Part shown: positions 4,625-11,877 of the stretch, piece after piece
How positions within the stretch are numbered: the first letter of the stretch is position 1
How the letters are laid out: every line of letters begins with the position of its first letter
Assembly: GCA_903926285.1 (NCBI GenBank)
Contig: CAIYIP010000298.1
Coordinates: 1-13,903 of the forward strand
Length of the DNA stretch: 13,903 nucleotides
Reading direction: 5' to 3'
DNA from: an uncultured Gammaproteobacteria bacterium
Lineage (GTDB): Bacteria > Pseudomonadota > Gammaproteobacteria > Pseudomonadales > Pseudohongiellaceae
The notes under the pieces: model-generated
Seen by the model: the letters and a program-made list of their open reading frames with translations, nothing else
Databases searched by the model: none
Told to the model about the DNA's origin: nothing
Program-made: the position numbers and the translations under genes

Positions 4625-5737
4625 TCAGCTTACTCTTTTCAGCGAATAACTAGTGCTCCGTCCGCCCGCACCATCCCTCCCCAGAACCCCACGCTCTACA
4701 AGATCGGTAATATCACGCAAAGCCGTATCCTGCGAAGATTTGGTCAGTTGTGCCCATTTCGATGAGGTGAGTTTTCCTTCAAAGCCGTCCAGCAGTTTAG
4801 TGATGACCGCACGTTGCCGAACGTTGAGCGGCTGGTCTTTGATGGCTTCCCAAAAGCGGGCCTTTTGCAAAACGCCGGCAAGCGTTGCCTCCGCCCCTGC
4901 AATGGCGCGATCAAGACAAACGAGAAACCAGTCAAGCCAGGCCGAGATTTCCAGACTGCCCTTCTGGGTAGTTTCCAGAATGGTGTAATATTCTTTTCGC
5001 TCTGCACGGATTTGCGCGGACATGCTGTAGAAACGCTGCGGGCTATTTTCGGAGCGCGCCAGCGTCATATCGGCAATCGCACGCGCAATACGGCCGTTGC
5101 CGTCATCAAAGGGGTGAATCGTGACAAACCACAAATGCGCGATTGCGGCTTTGAGTACTGGATCGAACGGGGAACTGTTGGCATCAAACCACTTTATAAA
5201 TGCCGACATCTCTCTTGCGAGACTTTCCGCCGGAGGCGCTTCGTAGTGGACATGCTCGCGTCCCATCGGTCCCGAAACCACCTGCATCGGGCCTGAGCTT
5301 GTTTCGCGCCAGGCGCCAACGATGATTTTCGACATACCACTTCGGCCCGCAGGAAATAGTGACGCATGCCATGCGAACAAGCGCTCATCGCTCAGTGGCA
5401 TCGCATACTTCTGCGTGGCGTCGAGCAGCATTTCTACTACGCCATCGACGTGGCGATCCGCAGGAGCAAGAGCGCCGATATCCATGCCCAAACGCCGCGC
5501 AATTGAGGAACGGACTTGGTCCTTGTCCAGAATTTCACCTTCAATTTCACTGGACTTGAGCACATCCTGAGTCAGGGTTGAGAGCACAGCTTCCGCTTGC
5601 AAATCGAACCCAAGCGCTTCCATCCGACCTATCAACCGCCCCTGCCGGTGGCGCACGGAAGCAAGGTGCGGACCTATGCGGGACTCGTCCCAATGAAAAT
5701 TCGGCCATTCTTGCTGTTGGTGTATATATTTAGCCAT
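4625..5737 (-). CDS. Fic family protein with DUF4172-like N-terminus and C-terminal winged helix
   Basis: This 370-residue Fic protein probably transfers AMP from ATP to a target hydroxyl group. The catalytic motif HPFDDGNGRIAR (residues 208-219) is complete, including the His and the anion-binding GNGR loop. An N-terminal SSEIEGE (62-68) fits the inhibitory [S/T]xxxE[G/N] helix of class II, self-inhibited Fic proteins. Residues 1-60 (WPNFHWD... RQGRLIGRMEALGF) match the DUF4172-type lead domain. The last 70 residues (RQRAVITKLLDGF...DTALRDITDLVERGVLGRD) form a winged helix, so it may also bind DNA. The ATG at 5737 is chosen over 5746 because AGGAG then has workable spacing. A palindrome-rich upstream region suggests autoregulation. 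The target is unknown. Confidence 0.93.
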   Translation of the reverse strand: MAKYIHQQQEWPNFHWDESRIGPHLASVRHRQGRLIGRMEALGFDLQAEAVLSTLTQDVLKSSEIEGEILDKDQVRSSIARRLGMDIGALAPADRHVDGVVEMLLDATQKYAMPLSDERLFAWHASLFPAGRSGMSKIIVGAWRETSSGPMQVVSGPMGREHVHYEAPPAESLAREMSAFIKWFDANSSPFDPVLKAAIAHLWFVTIHPFDDGNGRIARAIADMTLARSENSPQRFYSMSAQIRAERKEYYTILETTQKGSLEISAWLDWFLVCLDRAIAGAEATLAGVLQKARFWEAIKDQPLNVRQRAVITKLLDGFEGKLTSSKWAQLTKSSQDTALRDITDLVERGVLGRDGAGGRSTSYSLKRVS

Positions 5738-5750
5738 TCTCCGCATCTCC

Positions 5751-5834
5751 TGCGGTGATTGTGCCCCGCATTAACCGCATAAACAAGATTAATCGCCGCG
5801 TGGATTGCGGTGAATACGGAGATTATTCACCGCT
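5751..5834. promoter_or_regulatory. Operator-like repeat cluster upstream of fic
   Basis: GCGGTGATT (5752-5760) and GCGGTGAAT (5807-5815) are direct copies, and an inverted copy lies at 5825-5833. The last two form a perfect 10-bp inverted repeat GCGGTGAATA / TATTCACCGC (5807-5816, 5824-5833) with a 7-nt centre. This lies 70-100 bp before the fic start and fits a regulator site, perhaps for the Fic protein's own winged helix. It could alternatively be a hairpin after the DUF5916 gene, but no T tract follows it on that strand. Confidence 0.5.
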
Positions 5835-5916
5835 AAAAGCCGTTTCCAGAGATGCTCTGGAGTTTTAAATACTGAAACTTAAATCAACTTTCGGGGTTTA
5901 ACGCACTCTTTCGTAA

Positions 5917-8187
5917 TCAATAACGAAAAGTCTTGGTGTACTTAATGGCGATTTCGGCCTTCTCGCGACTGATCTGCGAAAACACCCCTTCCGAATCAAA
6001 ACCATAATTAATCACGAAATAGAAATCCTCGCCAGCCTGCGGATTCCACCGCGCGCGGCTGTTGATGCCCACGCTGCTCGAGGCATTGTCATACTGAATC
6101 AGATTGATCCATGACCATCTCGAGTTGAAGGCGTAAACAATGTTGGTACTTATCAGCTTCACCTTGAAGTCGCCCTCAGGCAGCTTGATGTCCTGGTAGT
6201 CGTAGTTCATGTTCAGGAAGAAATGTTCATCGGGACGCCACTCGGCGCCGACAGTCGCGCGATTGCGGTCGCCATCGTAGAACTCGCCCTTGCTCAAGCG
6301 CAGGCTGGGTGCAAACAGGCGTTGATTGGACACCCTGAACTGCACACCAGCATCCACGAAGCTGTATTTACCGGCAGGGATGATCACACCGGGGCTGATT
6401 TCGAAAGGTTCGTCGAGGCCCTCACGGTCGCGACTAAGGTTCAGACCAACCTGGTCGCCGCGATGTGTGTTGATATTGATAACGTTCCAGAACAGAGACT
6501 CGCTCTGCAGCTCCTTGCTGTCGAGACGACGCGTATATTCGTAGCCGGCAAAGGTGTTGAGGGTACGCAACCAGGGATGGTCCGGCACGAAGTAGCGTGC
6601 ACTGGTGTCCACGCTGAAATTATCAATGCCAACGCGATTCGCAAAACCGAGTGCAGGGCGATAGTGCTCGCCGAAATATTCATACCCTATGCTGCCGCCC
6701 ACACCGGTGCCCTGGGTATCGAGATCGGCCTTCACGCCGTAGGCCTTGTCATCGCCGGCCAACCCTTCGGTATCGGTCTGCTGATAGAACGTGTTTCCGG
6801 TTAGCGTATAACGGTCAGAGAAGCGCGTGTTCTGGTAACGGAAGTCGACGCCAGCAAGCGTGTTGGCGATAGCGCTGGTTGGATCACCACTCGTGAAGAT
6901 CGCGCCTACACTGGATTCGCCGAGCACGTTCAGCGCCGCGCGGCCGACGAATAATTGCTGCGCGTCGAGCAAACCGGTTTCCCCTTGTTGCACGGCCATC
7001 GCACCGACGTTCCACTGACCGACACGTCCAGTCAACTTCAATCCCGCATCGATATCGACAGGCTGACCCGTTCGACTCAGACCCACGCGCCGGGAATAGA
7101 ACGGAATACCGTTCTGGCCGCCACTGCGGCCACCGAAGCTGAAAATATCCACGTCCTGCAGAAAGAAGTCGCGTTTTTCAGGGAAGAACAAAGAAAAGCG
7201 CGACAGGTTGACCTGACGGTTATCGACCTCGGTCGCGGAGAAATCGGTGTTGAGCGTCAACACACTGGTCAGGTTCGGCGTGATTTTATAAAACACGTTC
7301 AACGAAGGGTCCACACGCTCGGTGCTGGTGCCCTTCGTGTAATCCTTGGCAGTCGCCATCGCGATGGATGGAACGATATCGAGGCCAACACCCTGGCGAA
7401 TATCGCGAATGCCTGTGATCAAACCGGTCGTCGTCGGATTGAGATTGCGGTTGAAGGACGACCATGCAATCTCCTCCTGTCTGCGTGCAATCGTGCGCGC
7501 GATCGTGAAGCCCCACTCTTCAGTTGTCGGGTCGAAATTGACTGTGTTGAACGGGATCGCGGCTTCTGCTGTCCAACCCTGATCATCCATGCGGCTGTCG
7601 GCCTGCCAGATCCCGCTCCAGTCGCGATTGAGGAAGTTGGGATTTTCGAACATGCCGTCCTGGCGTATACCCCGCGGATTAATCTGGAAGTGATAGCCAG
7701 TACGTCCGTTGTTGAATGTGTCGATAATAAATTCGATGGCATCGTCAAACTGCATGGTGCCATTCTGAATCAACTGCCGCGCACTGATACCGGAGGGATC
7801 ACTGTCGTACAGCCGGGCGCCAACATAAAGGAAACGATCACTGTAGGTGAGGTAAAACTCCGAACGCTCGGAAGGCTCGCCCTGATCGACCGGCTGATAC
7901 TGCTGCACGTCCGTGATCACGGTGGCGGTGCGCCAGATTTCATCGTCAAGCACGCCGTCGATCTGCGGGACTTTATCCGTGCGGACTATCTCGATGCGTT
8001 TACGCGCCGGCGCATCCGGGTCCTGTTCGAGAACAATGGCTGAGGGTTGAGCCAGAATTGCTGTCGAGGACAACATGCAAAGGCATATCGTGGACAGGAA
8101 ACGCGATTTCAGCCCTGAAGAAAATTGACTTGAACTGAAAACAACTGGCCGCGGGTACAGGGTGCTGCGGGTAAAACCAATACGCAT
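5917..8187 (-). CDS. DUF5916 outer-membrane protein with N-terminal CBM9-like domain
   Basis: This 756-residue exported protein carries a long-n-region signal peptide: Lys27/Arg29, hydrophobic 30-43, cleavage near ILA-QPS at 46. Next is a CBM9-like beta-sandwich (about 68-230: PQIDGVLDDEIWRTA, FYLTYSDRFLYVGARLYDSDP, DDAIEFIIDT), as in the sugar-binding domain of xylanases. The rest is the DUF5916 region, rich in alternating beta strands (LNTDFSATEVDNRQVNLSRFSLFFPEKRDFF, then barrel-like repeats) and ending in ...YTKTFRY with a terminal aromatic, typical of an outer-membrane beta-barrel. Biochemical function is not established. The start at 8187 has AGAAGG upstream and is preferred over 8256. 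It lies 120 nt after a putative lipoprotein gene on the same strand. Confidence 0.9.
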   Translation of the reverse strand: MRIGFTRSTLYPRPVVFSSSQFSSGLKSRFLSTICLCMLSSTAILAQPSAIVLEQDPDAPARKRIEIVRTDKVPQIDGVLDDEIWRTATVITDVQQYQPVDQGEPSERSEFYLTYSDRFLYVGARLYDSDPSGISARQLIQNGTMQFDDAIEFIIDTFNNGRTGYHFQINPRGIRQDGMFENPNFLNRDWSGIWQADSRMDDQGWTAEAAIPFNTVNFDPTTEEWGFTIARTIARRQEEIAWSSFNRNLNPTTTGLITGIRDIRQGVGLDIVPSIAMATAKDYTKGTSTERVDPSLNVFYKITPNLTSVLTLNTDFSATEVDNRQVNLSRFSLFFPEKRDFFLQDVDIFSFGGRSGGQNGIPFYSRRVGLSRTGQPVDIDAGLKLTGRVGQWNVGAMAVQQGETGLLDAQQLFVGRAALNVLGESSVGAIFTSGDPTSAIANTLAGVDFRYQNTRFSDRYTLTGNTFYQQTDTEGLAGDDKAYGVKADLDTQGTGVGGSIGYEYFGEHYRPALGFANRVGIDNFSVDTSARYFVPDHPWLRTLNTFAGYEYTRRLDSKELQSESLFWNVININTHRGDQVGLNLSRDREGLDEPFEISPGVIIPAGKYSFVDAGVQFRVSNQRLFAPSLRLSKGEFYDGDRNRATVGAEWRPDEHFFLNMNYDYQDIKLPEGDFKVKLISTNIVYAFNSRWSWINLIQYDNASSSVGINSRARWNPQAGEDFYFVINYGFDSEGVFSQISREKAEIAIKYTKTFRY

Positions 8188-8282
8188 GAGAACCTTCTGG
8201 TTGTTGTTGCGACGGATACTGATTGAGGCCAGCCATAATAAAGATACCGGCGTCAATCGGCACCCGGAATCGGATGAATAGT

Positions 8283-8309
8283 AACTCCAAGCCGCAGCGG
8301 CGGGGAGTT
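8283..8309 (-). other. Hairpin at the end of the SnoaL-like gene
   Basis: AACTCC (8283-8288) and GGAGTT (8304-8309) enclose a GC-rich inner pairing (GCCGC / GCGGC), overlapping the stop codon. There is no T tract, so it is not a classical terminator; it might stabilise or attenuate the transcript between the two genes. Confidence 0.35.
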
Positions 8310-8898
8310 ATTGGGCCAACGGACGCGCCTGCCCTGCAGTAAAACGGTTCGGATTATTCTCGTTGTAGATTTTGTGGCGCTTGAACAGCCACTCACCGAT
8401 TACTTTCACCAGCTCATCATCCCAGCTGCCGTAGCTCAGCCATTCGAGTTTGCGGCGGTCAGCGGCGTTGGAGTAGTTCATCCAGTAGGAGATGACGCGC
8501 GCAGTATCGCCGTCGATCTCGATAACCTGATTGGTAACCAGGTGACGCACGGCCGGTGGCCATTCCTTGCCCTCCTCAGTCTGCGCTGGCTGGAAATTCA
8601 ATTTCCGCAGATCGTAGGTGCCGGTGGCCATGAACTCACGAATGGCGGGACGACCAATGACTTCGCCGCGCGCCCAGTCCAGCACGCCATCCTCCGCAAA
8701 CACGGCGGCATAAGCATCGGCATCGAAATAATCCATGGCCAGAACGTAGCGATTCTGCATCTCGACGATGGCCAGTCGATCCTCTGCTTCGGCGGATTGT
8801 TGCTGCGAGCAGGACGCCAGCAAAAGCGTGGCGGACAGCAGCAAAACACTATTGAGGCTACTGATGATTGTGGCGGATGTGAGTCTTGTGATGCTCAT
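8308..8898 (-). CDS. SnoaL/NTF2-like putative lipoprotein
   Basis: This 196-residue protein has a lipoprotein signal: a hydrophobic segment at 10-26 and lipobox LLASC with Cys30 as the lipidation site. The mature part is a SnoaL_4/NTF2-like fold of about 130 residues: IVEMQNRYVLAMDYFDADAYAAVFAEDGVLDW, IGRPAIREFM, RHLVTNQVIEIDGDTARVISYW, and WLFKRHKIYNEN near the end. Enzymes and binding proteins share this fold, so substrate and reaction cannot be named. The aspartate pair DYFDAD is usual for the cone-shaped pocket. The ATG at 8898 is chosen because the lipoprotein signal begins there and AGGA precedes it; an upstream extension to 9072 would add unrelated sequence. It probably shares a transcript with the DUF5916 gene. 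Confidence 0.87.
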   Translation of the reverse strand: MSITRLTSATIISSLNSVLLLSATLLLASCSQQQSAEAEDRLAIVEMQNRYVLAMDYFDADAYAAVFAEDGVLDWARGEVIGRPAIREFMATGTYDLRKLNFQPAQTEEGKEWPPAVRHLVTNQVIEIDGDTARVISYWMNYSNAADRRKLEWLSYGSWDDELVKVIGEWLFKRHKIYNENNPNRFTAGQARPLAQ

Positions 8899-8996
8899 CG
8901 TTGTTATTCCTGGGGAGGGTGTAATTTGATTGTACTCATGCGGCATGACGCAGCGCCAGACGCTGGCCGCCAGCGTGCACCATCGAGGCCATACAA

Positions 8997-9119
8997 CTAC
9001 CGCACTCGACGTGTGCGCTTCAGACCCACTCCGCACACAGCAACTCCGCCTGCGCGAGCACGGTCTGCCCAAAAGTCTACCCCTTTAGTTTGGCCGAACT
9101 GATGGCAAAGCTCTCCCAC
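8997..9119 (-). CDS. Small ORF in repeat copy B (40 aa)
   Basis: A GTG-initiated frame beginning VGELCHQFGQTKGVDF runs to a TAG at 8997-8999. It aligns without gaps over 20 residues with the ORF at 4457-4585 and shares GGGGAGGG upstream, though spacing to GTG (about 10 nt) is less good than in copy A. After residue 22 the two diverge; this copy has a basic tail (LKRTRRVR) and only two cysteines. It may be a decayed or divergent family member. No recognised family. Confidence 0.33.
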   Translation of the reverse strand: MGELCHQFGQTKGVDFWADRARAGGVAVCGVGLKRTRRVR

Positions 9120-9155
9120 TGTATTGTCGCCCTCCCCTTAACATCGGCCCGTAAA
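9054..9155 (-). repeat. Dispersed repeat copy B
   Basis: This is about 102 bp, alignable with 4518-4616 in direct orientation. Shared blocks are TTTAGTTTGGCCG (9084-9096), TTGTCGCC and TCCCCTTAACATC (9133-9145). Positions between the blocks are diverged, so this is an old or family-level repeat rather than a recent duplication. Confidence 0.7.
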
Positions 9156-9204
9156 TAACTTCAAGTCCTGGCTTCTTCACGGGGCCAGCAACAATAATCC
9201 ATTC

Positions 9205-9240
9205 TTGCAATAAGACCATAAAAAGACCATATTCAGTCTT
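9205..9240 (+). promoter_or_regulatory. Promoter and operator of the Phd-ParE operon
   Basis: TTGCAA (9205-9210), 17 nt, CATATT (9228-9233) form a plausible promoter. AAGACCATA occurs twice, at 9212-9220 and 9223-9231, spaced 11 bp, and GTCTT at 9236-9240 is an inverted half-site of AAGAC. These repeats cover the spacer and -10 and are candidate Phd-family operator sites. CAGGAG lies 7-8 nt before the start ATG. Confidence 0.6.
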
Positions 9241-9262
9241 CATCAAAATCAGGAGCCTAGCC

Positions 9263-9538
9263 ATGAGCTACTCATCCCAAATCAAGCCCATCAGTTACCT
9301 GAAGGCTAACGCGGCCGAGGTTCTTGCGCGTATAGCTGAGGACCGCGAGCCAATGATTATCACCCAGAACGGTGAAGCCAAGGCCGTCCTGCAGGACCTG
9401 GCCTCGTTTGAGGAAACCCAGGAAACTCTGGCTCTGCTGAAAATTCTGGCACTGGGCAATCAGGACATTGTAGCGGGCAAGGTTAAACCTGCTGCGGACG
9501 TCGTTGCTCGCCTGCGCGCCAAGCGAGTCACGCCCTAA
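9263..9538 (+). CDS. Phd/YefM-family antitoxin
   Basis: This is a 91-residue antitoxin. The N-terminal half (IKPISYLKANAAEVLARIAEDREPMIITQNGEAKAVLQDLASFEE) is the standard Phd/YefM fold, which binds operator DNA as a dimer. The C-terminal half (LLKILALGNQDIVAGKVKPAADVVARLRAK) is the helical, initially disordered part that neutralises the toxin. It begins with a good ribosome site and ends in a TAATG overlap with the toxin, implying translational coupling. Full length for the family and apparently intact. It is likely to repress its own promoter through the repeats at 9212-9240, with toxin as co-repressor. Confidence 0.93.
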   Translation: MSYSSQIKPISYLKANAAEVLARIAEDREPMIITQNGEAKAVLQDLASFEETQETLALLKILALGNQDIVAGKVKPAADVVARLRAKRVTP

Positions 9539-9876
9539 TGGCAGCGCGGCCGAGGTTTGCAGTCCTGCTCACCCAAGGTGCGGAGCAGGACCTGGAAGCC
9601 ATTCACGACTACATCTCCGACTTTGACTGCGTGGCCAATGCCAACTATGTGCTGGATGAGTTGATGCAGGTTGTGGACAGCTTGTCGCGGTTTCCGGAGC
9701 GTGGCAGTTACCCTAAAGAACTGGTCGCATTGGGCATCAAGGAATATCGCCAGAAGTTTTTCAAACCATACCGCGTGATCTACCGCATGGCAGGCAGCCA
9801 GGTCGTCATCTACCTGATCGCTGACGGGCGTCGTGATATGCAGTCGGTGTTGGCGCGCAGGCTGCTGGGCGCGTAA
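9538..9876 (+). CDS. ParE/RelE-superfamily toxin
   Basis: This 112-residue toxin has the ParE/RelE fold: an N-terminal strand (RFAVLLTQGAEQDLEAIHDYIS), two helices ending in LSRFPERGSYPKEL, then strands EYRQKFFKPYRVIYRM, QVVIYLIADGRRDMQSVLARRLLG. The YRVIYR and DGRRD elements are family signatures. ParE-type members poison gyrase and RelE-type ones cut mRNA on the ribosome; sequence by eye cannot choose, though the GRRDxxxxLxxR ending suits the ParE group. Its ATG overlaps the antitoxin TAA by one base. No frameshift or missing core residue is evident, so the module is probably live. Confidence 0.9.
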   Translation: MAARPRFAVLLTQGAEQDLEAIHDYISDFDCVANANYVLDELMQVVDSLSRFPERGSYPKELVALGIKEYRQKFFKPYRVIYRMAGSQVVIYLIADGRRDMQSVLARRLLGA

Positions 9877-9999
9877 TGCATAAGCTCTGATCCCCGATTC
9901 TCCGAAATTGCGTAGCGTCTCTGCTACTGGCTCGGCAGGTTTACGCAAAAACCCGTGATCGCCACATCCATGACATACTGATTTTTCATTTTAAATTTC

Positions 10000-10032
10000 T
10001 AATTTGACACATCAAATTAACTAGCATAGAGT
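10000..10032 (+). promoter_or_regulatory. MarR-type operator and promoter before the demethylase operon
   Basis: A perfect 8-bp inverted repeat, TAATTTGA (10000-10007), CACA, TCAAATTA (10012-10019), has the size of a MarR-family operator. It overlaps TTGACA (10004-10009), which is 17 nt from TAGAGT (10027-10032). Binding would block the -35. Initiation about 7 nt after the -10 would fall on the marR ATG, giving an almost leaderless transcript. A second possible promoter (ATGACA at 9970-9975) lies upstream. Confidence 0.72.
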
Positions 10033-10038
10033 AACCCG

Positions 10039-10482
10039 ATGAGTAAAAAGCCAATCGACCTCGACCAATACTTCCCGTTCTTTCTGGGAACCATTGCCAA
10101 CCGGTGGGCTACCACGTCGTCGCGGCTCTACCTTACGGAATTCGGCATCGGTATTGCCGAGTGGCGCGTGCTTGCCTCGATATTCGCTCTCGGTAATGCG
10201 AGTTCGCAGGATGTCGTCGGCCTCATTGCCATGGATGCCGGGGCGGTGAGTCGCGCAGTCAATAACCTGGAAGCAAAGGGCTATGTACAGAAAGTTGATG
10301 GCCGCTTTCAGGGACGGACGAAGCCATACGAGTTGACGGATGAAGGCACCCGCATCTATGCGGCGCTCAGAAAAATCGCCTTGGCAAGAGAGAATGCGCT
10401 GCTGGCAGACCTCGGGGAACGAGACCGCAAGGATCTGCTGCGAATCATGAGAAAAATACTCCGCAATATCGACAAACTATAA
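10039..10482 (+). CDS. MarR-family transcriptional regulator
   Basis: This is a 147-residue MarR protein. Residues 8-35 form the N-terminal dimerisation helix (YFPFFLGTIANRWATTSSRLYLTEF). IAEWRVLASIFALGNASSQDVVGLIAMDAGAVSRAVNNLEAKGYVQK (about 39-85) is the winged helix-turn-helix with its recognition helix, and GRTKPYELTDEGTRIY is the wing plus following helix. The C-terminal helices (DLGERDRKDLLRIMRKILRNI) complete the dimer interface. Members usually repress their own operon and release DNA when a phenolic ligand binds. The palindrome just upstream and the transporter and demethylase genes downstream fit control by an aromatic acid. Only a weak GAG precedes the ATG, in line with possible leaderless translation. 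Confidence 0.93.
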   Translation: MSKKPIDLDQYFPFFLGTIANRWATTSSRLYLTEFGIGIAEWRVLASIFALGNASSQDVVGLIAMDAGAVSRAVNNLEAKGYVQKVDGRFQGRTKPYELTDEGTRIYAALRKIALARENALLADLGERDRKDLLRIMRKILRNIDKL

Positions 10483-10551
10483 AACCAAATCGAAAGCGAA
10501 CACCCTCACAGCGAATGGTGCCGCGGAACGATTCTTACTCAGGGGCATGTC

Positions 10552-11835
10552 ATGGCAGGATGGACCAAACTCCAGGTTGTTACGTTGTTGTTCTGTTTCG
10601 TGTTGAGCATGTTTGATGGCGCCGATGTGCTGGTGGTCTCGTTCGTCGCGCCGCTTCTCACGGCTGAATGGCAGGTATCCGAAGCCATATTCAGCCTGGC
10701 CTTCAGTAGCGGCCTGGCGGGGATGATGCTCGGCGCGCTCGGCATCGCGCCGTTCGCGGACGTCTGGGGCCGGAAGATTTTGCTGCTGTTGGGAACTCTC
10801 ACGATCACCTCCGGGATGCTGGGTTCCGCATTCGTGGAATCGCTGCAACAACTGGTTGTACTGCGCTTTTGGACGGGTCTGGGCATTGGTGCGATGCTCG
10901 CAAGCTTGTCGGCGCTGGCCTCGGAATATGCGCCCGCGCGCTACCGCGCTTTTGCGGTGACGTTTGCCGTGGCGGGTTATCCCGCGGGTGCTACCGTGGC
11001 GGGTTTGGCCGCGGGCATTGTGTTGCCGGAATACGGCTGGCGTGGAATGTTCCTTCTGGTTGGCCTTGCCTCGCTCATCCTGCTGCCCTTTGTCTGGTTG
11101 TTGCTGCCCGAGTCAGTGCAGTTTCTGCTGGTGCGCCAGCCCAAAAATGCGCTTGCGCGCGCCAATCGTTATCTCATGGCGCAGGGCCTACCGCCACTGG
11201 ATCATCTCCCGCCCAGGGGCGAAGCTGCTACTGGTTCGCCGGTGCGCAGACTGTTTGCCCATGACTTGCGCTTCGGCACTCTGCTGATCTGGGGCGCATT
11301 CTTCTTCTCGTTCTTCACGCTGTATTTCCTGACCAGCTGGATTCCGCGCATCGGCGTGGGAGCGGGTTATCCCCTGAGTACAGCCATTAACGGCAGCCTG
11401 CTGTTCAACGTCGGCGCATTCTTCGGGTTGATTACGCTGGGATGGTTTGCCGCTCGTGTGGAGCTTGCCAAGCTGATCGGCATCTTCTTCCTGTTGTCTG
11501 CGGCGTGTATGGTGATTTTCGGCGCGCTGCATACACCTGTGCTCGTGTTCTATGCCGGCATGATTCTCATCGGCTTTCTGGTACAGGGTGGATTCGGCGG
11601 ACTCTACGCGGTGGCGACGCGTTTCTATCCGACTGAGGCAAAAACCACCGGAGTCGGCTGGGCCATCGGCATTGGCCGCTTCGGCGCCATTGCCGGGCCG
11701 GCAGTTGGCGGCATCATGATCAGTGCGGGCCTCAGCGTTTTCGCCAGCTTCGCCGTGTTCGCCATACCAATGCTGCTCGCAGCTGCCATGACATGGCTGG
11801 TAGCAATTCTCTGCTTTCGACCAGCACGCGCCTGA
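10552..11835 (+). CDS. MFS transporter, aromatic acid:H+ symporter (AAHS)-like
   Basis: This 427-residue inner-membrane protein has about 12 hydrophobic segments and a central loop near residues 195-230. The first helix carries DGADVLVV (22-29), resembling the DGxD motif of AAHS carriers such as PcaK, BenK and VanK. The helix 2-3 loop GIAPFADVWGRK is a variant of the MFS GxxxDRxGRK signature. The helix-4 region has RFWTGLGIGAMLASLSALASEYAPARYR, and the second half repeats the charged-loop pattern (FYPTEAKTTGVGWAIGIGRFGAIAGP). It probably imports a benzoate-type acid with protons. AGGGG lies 7 nt before the ATG. It follows marR by 69 nt and precedes the demethylase by 42 nt, implying one operon. 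The exact substrate is inferred from its neighbour. Confidence 0.9.
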   Translation: MAGWTKLQVVTLLFCFVLSMFDGADVLVVSFVAPLLTAEWQVSEAIFSLAFSSGLAGMMLGALGIAPFADVWGRKILLLLGTLTITSGMLGSAFVESLQQLVVLRFWTGLGIGAMLASLSALASEYAPARYRAFAVTFAVAGYPAGATVAGLAAGIVLPEYGWRGMFLLVGLASLILLPFVWLLLPESVQFLLVRQPKNALARANRYLMAQGLPPLDHLPPRGEAATGSPVRRLFAHDLRFGTLLIWGAFFFSFFTLYFLTSWIPRIGVGAGYPLSTAINGSLLFNVGAFFGLITLGWFAARVELAKLIGIFFLLSAACMVIFGALHTPVLVFYAGMILIGFLVQGGFGGLYAVATRFYPTEAKTTGVGWAIGIGRFGAIAGPAVGGIMISAGLSVFASFAVFAIPMLLAAAMTWLVAILCFRPARA

Positions 11836-11877
11836 TCACGCAACTATTCAACATTACGAGTCACGGGAGCACCAACG

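Larger units (their letters stand above)
8899..9204. other. Intergenic region holding repeat copy B
   Basis: Between the SnoaL gene and the divergent toxin-antitoxin promoter I find only the dispersed repeat (9054-9155) and its short ORF. The promoter of the SnoaL-DUF5916 unit must lie here, but no good -35/-10 pair stands out. Confidence 0.4.

Noticed and set aside
5846..5860. CCAGAG-ATG-CTCTGG hairpin as terminator of the DUF5916 gene
   Set aside because: The stem is only 6 bp; the T run follows on the plus strand, where no gene ends, and is missing on the minus strand.
6955..8043. Long plus-strand ORF of 362 codons opposite the DUF5916 gene (also 6223-6804)
   Set aside because: It is a codon-bias shadow of the antisense DUF5916 gene, which has a signal peptide, family motifs and a ribosome site.
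4518..9155. Repeats A and B as integron attC sites
   Set aside because: GTTAAGG resembles part of a GTTRRRY core but the last base does not fit, no matching RYYYAAC partner is present, and the repeats do not fold into an attC-like hairpin.
4518..9155. The 4.5-kb segment between repeats A and B as a composite transposon
   Set aside because: The repeats are short and diverged, carry no transposase, and no terminal inverted repeats or target-site duplications were seen.
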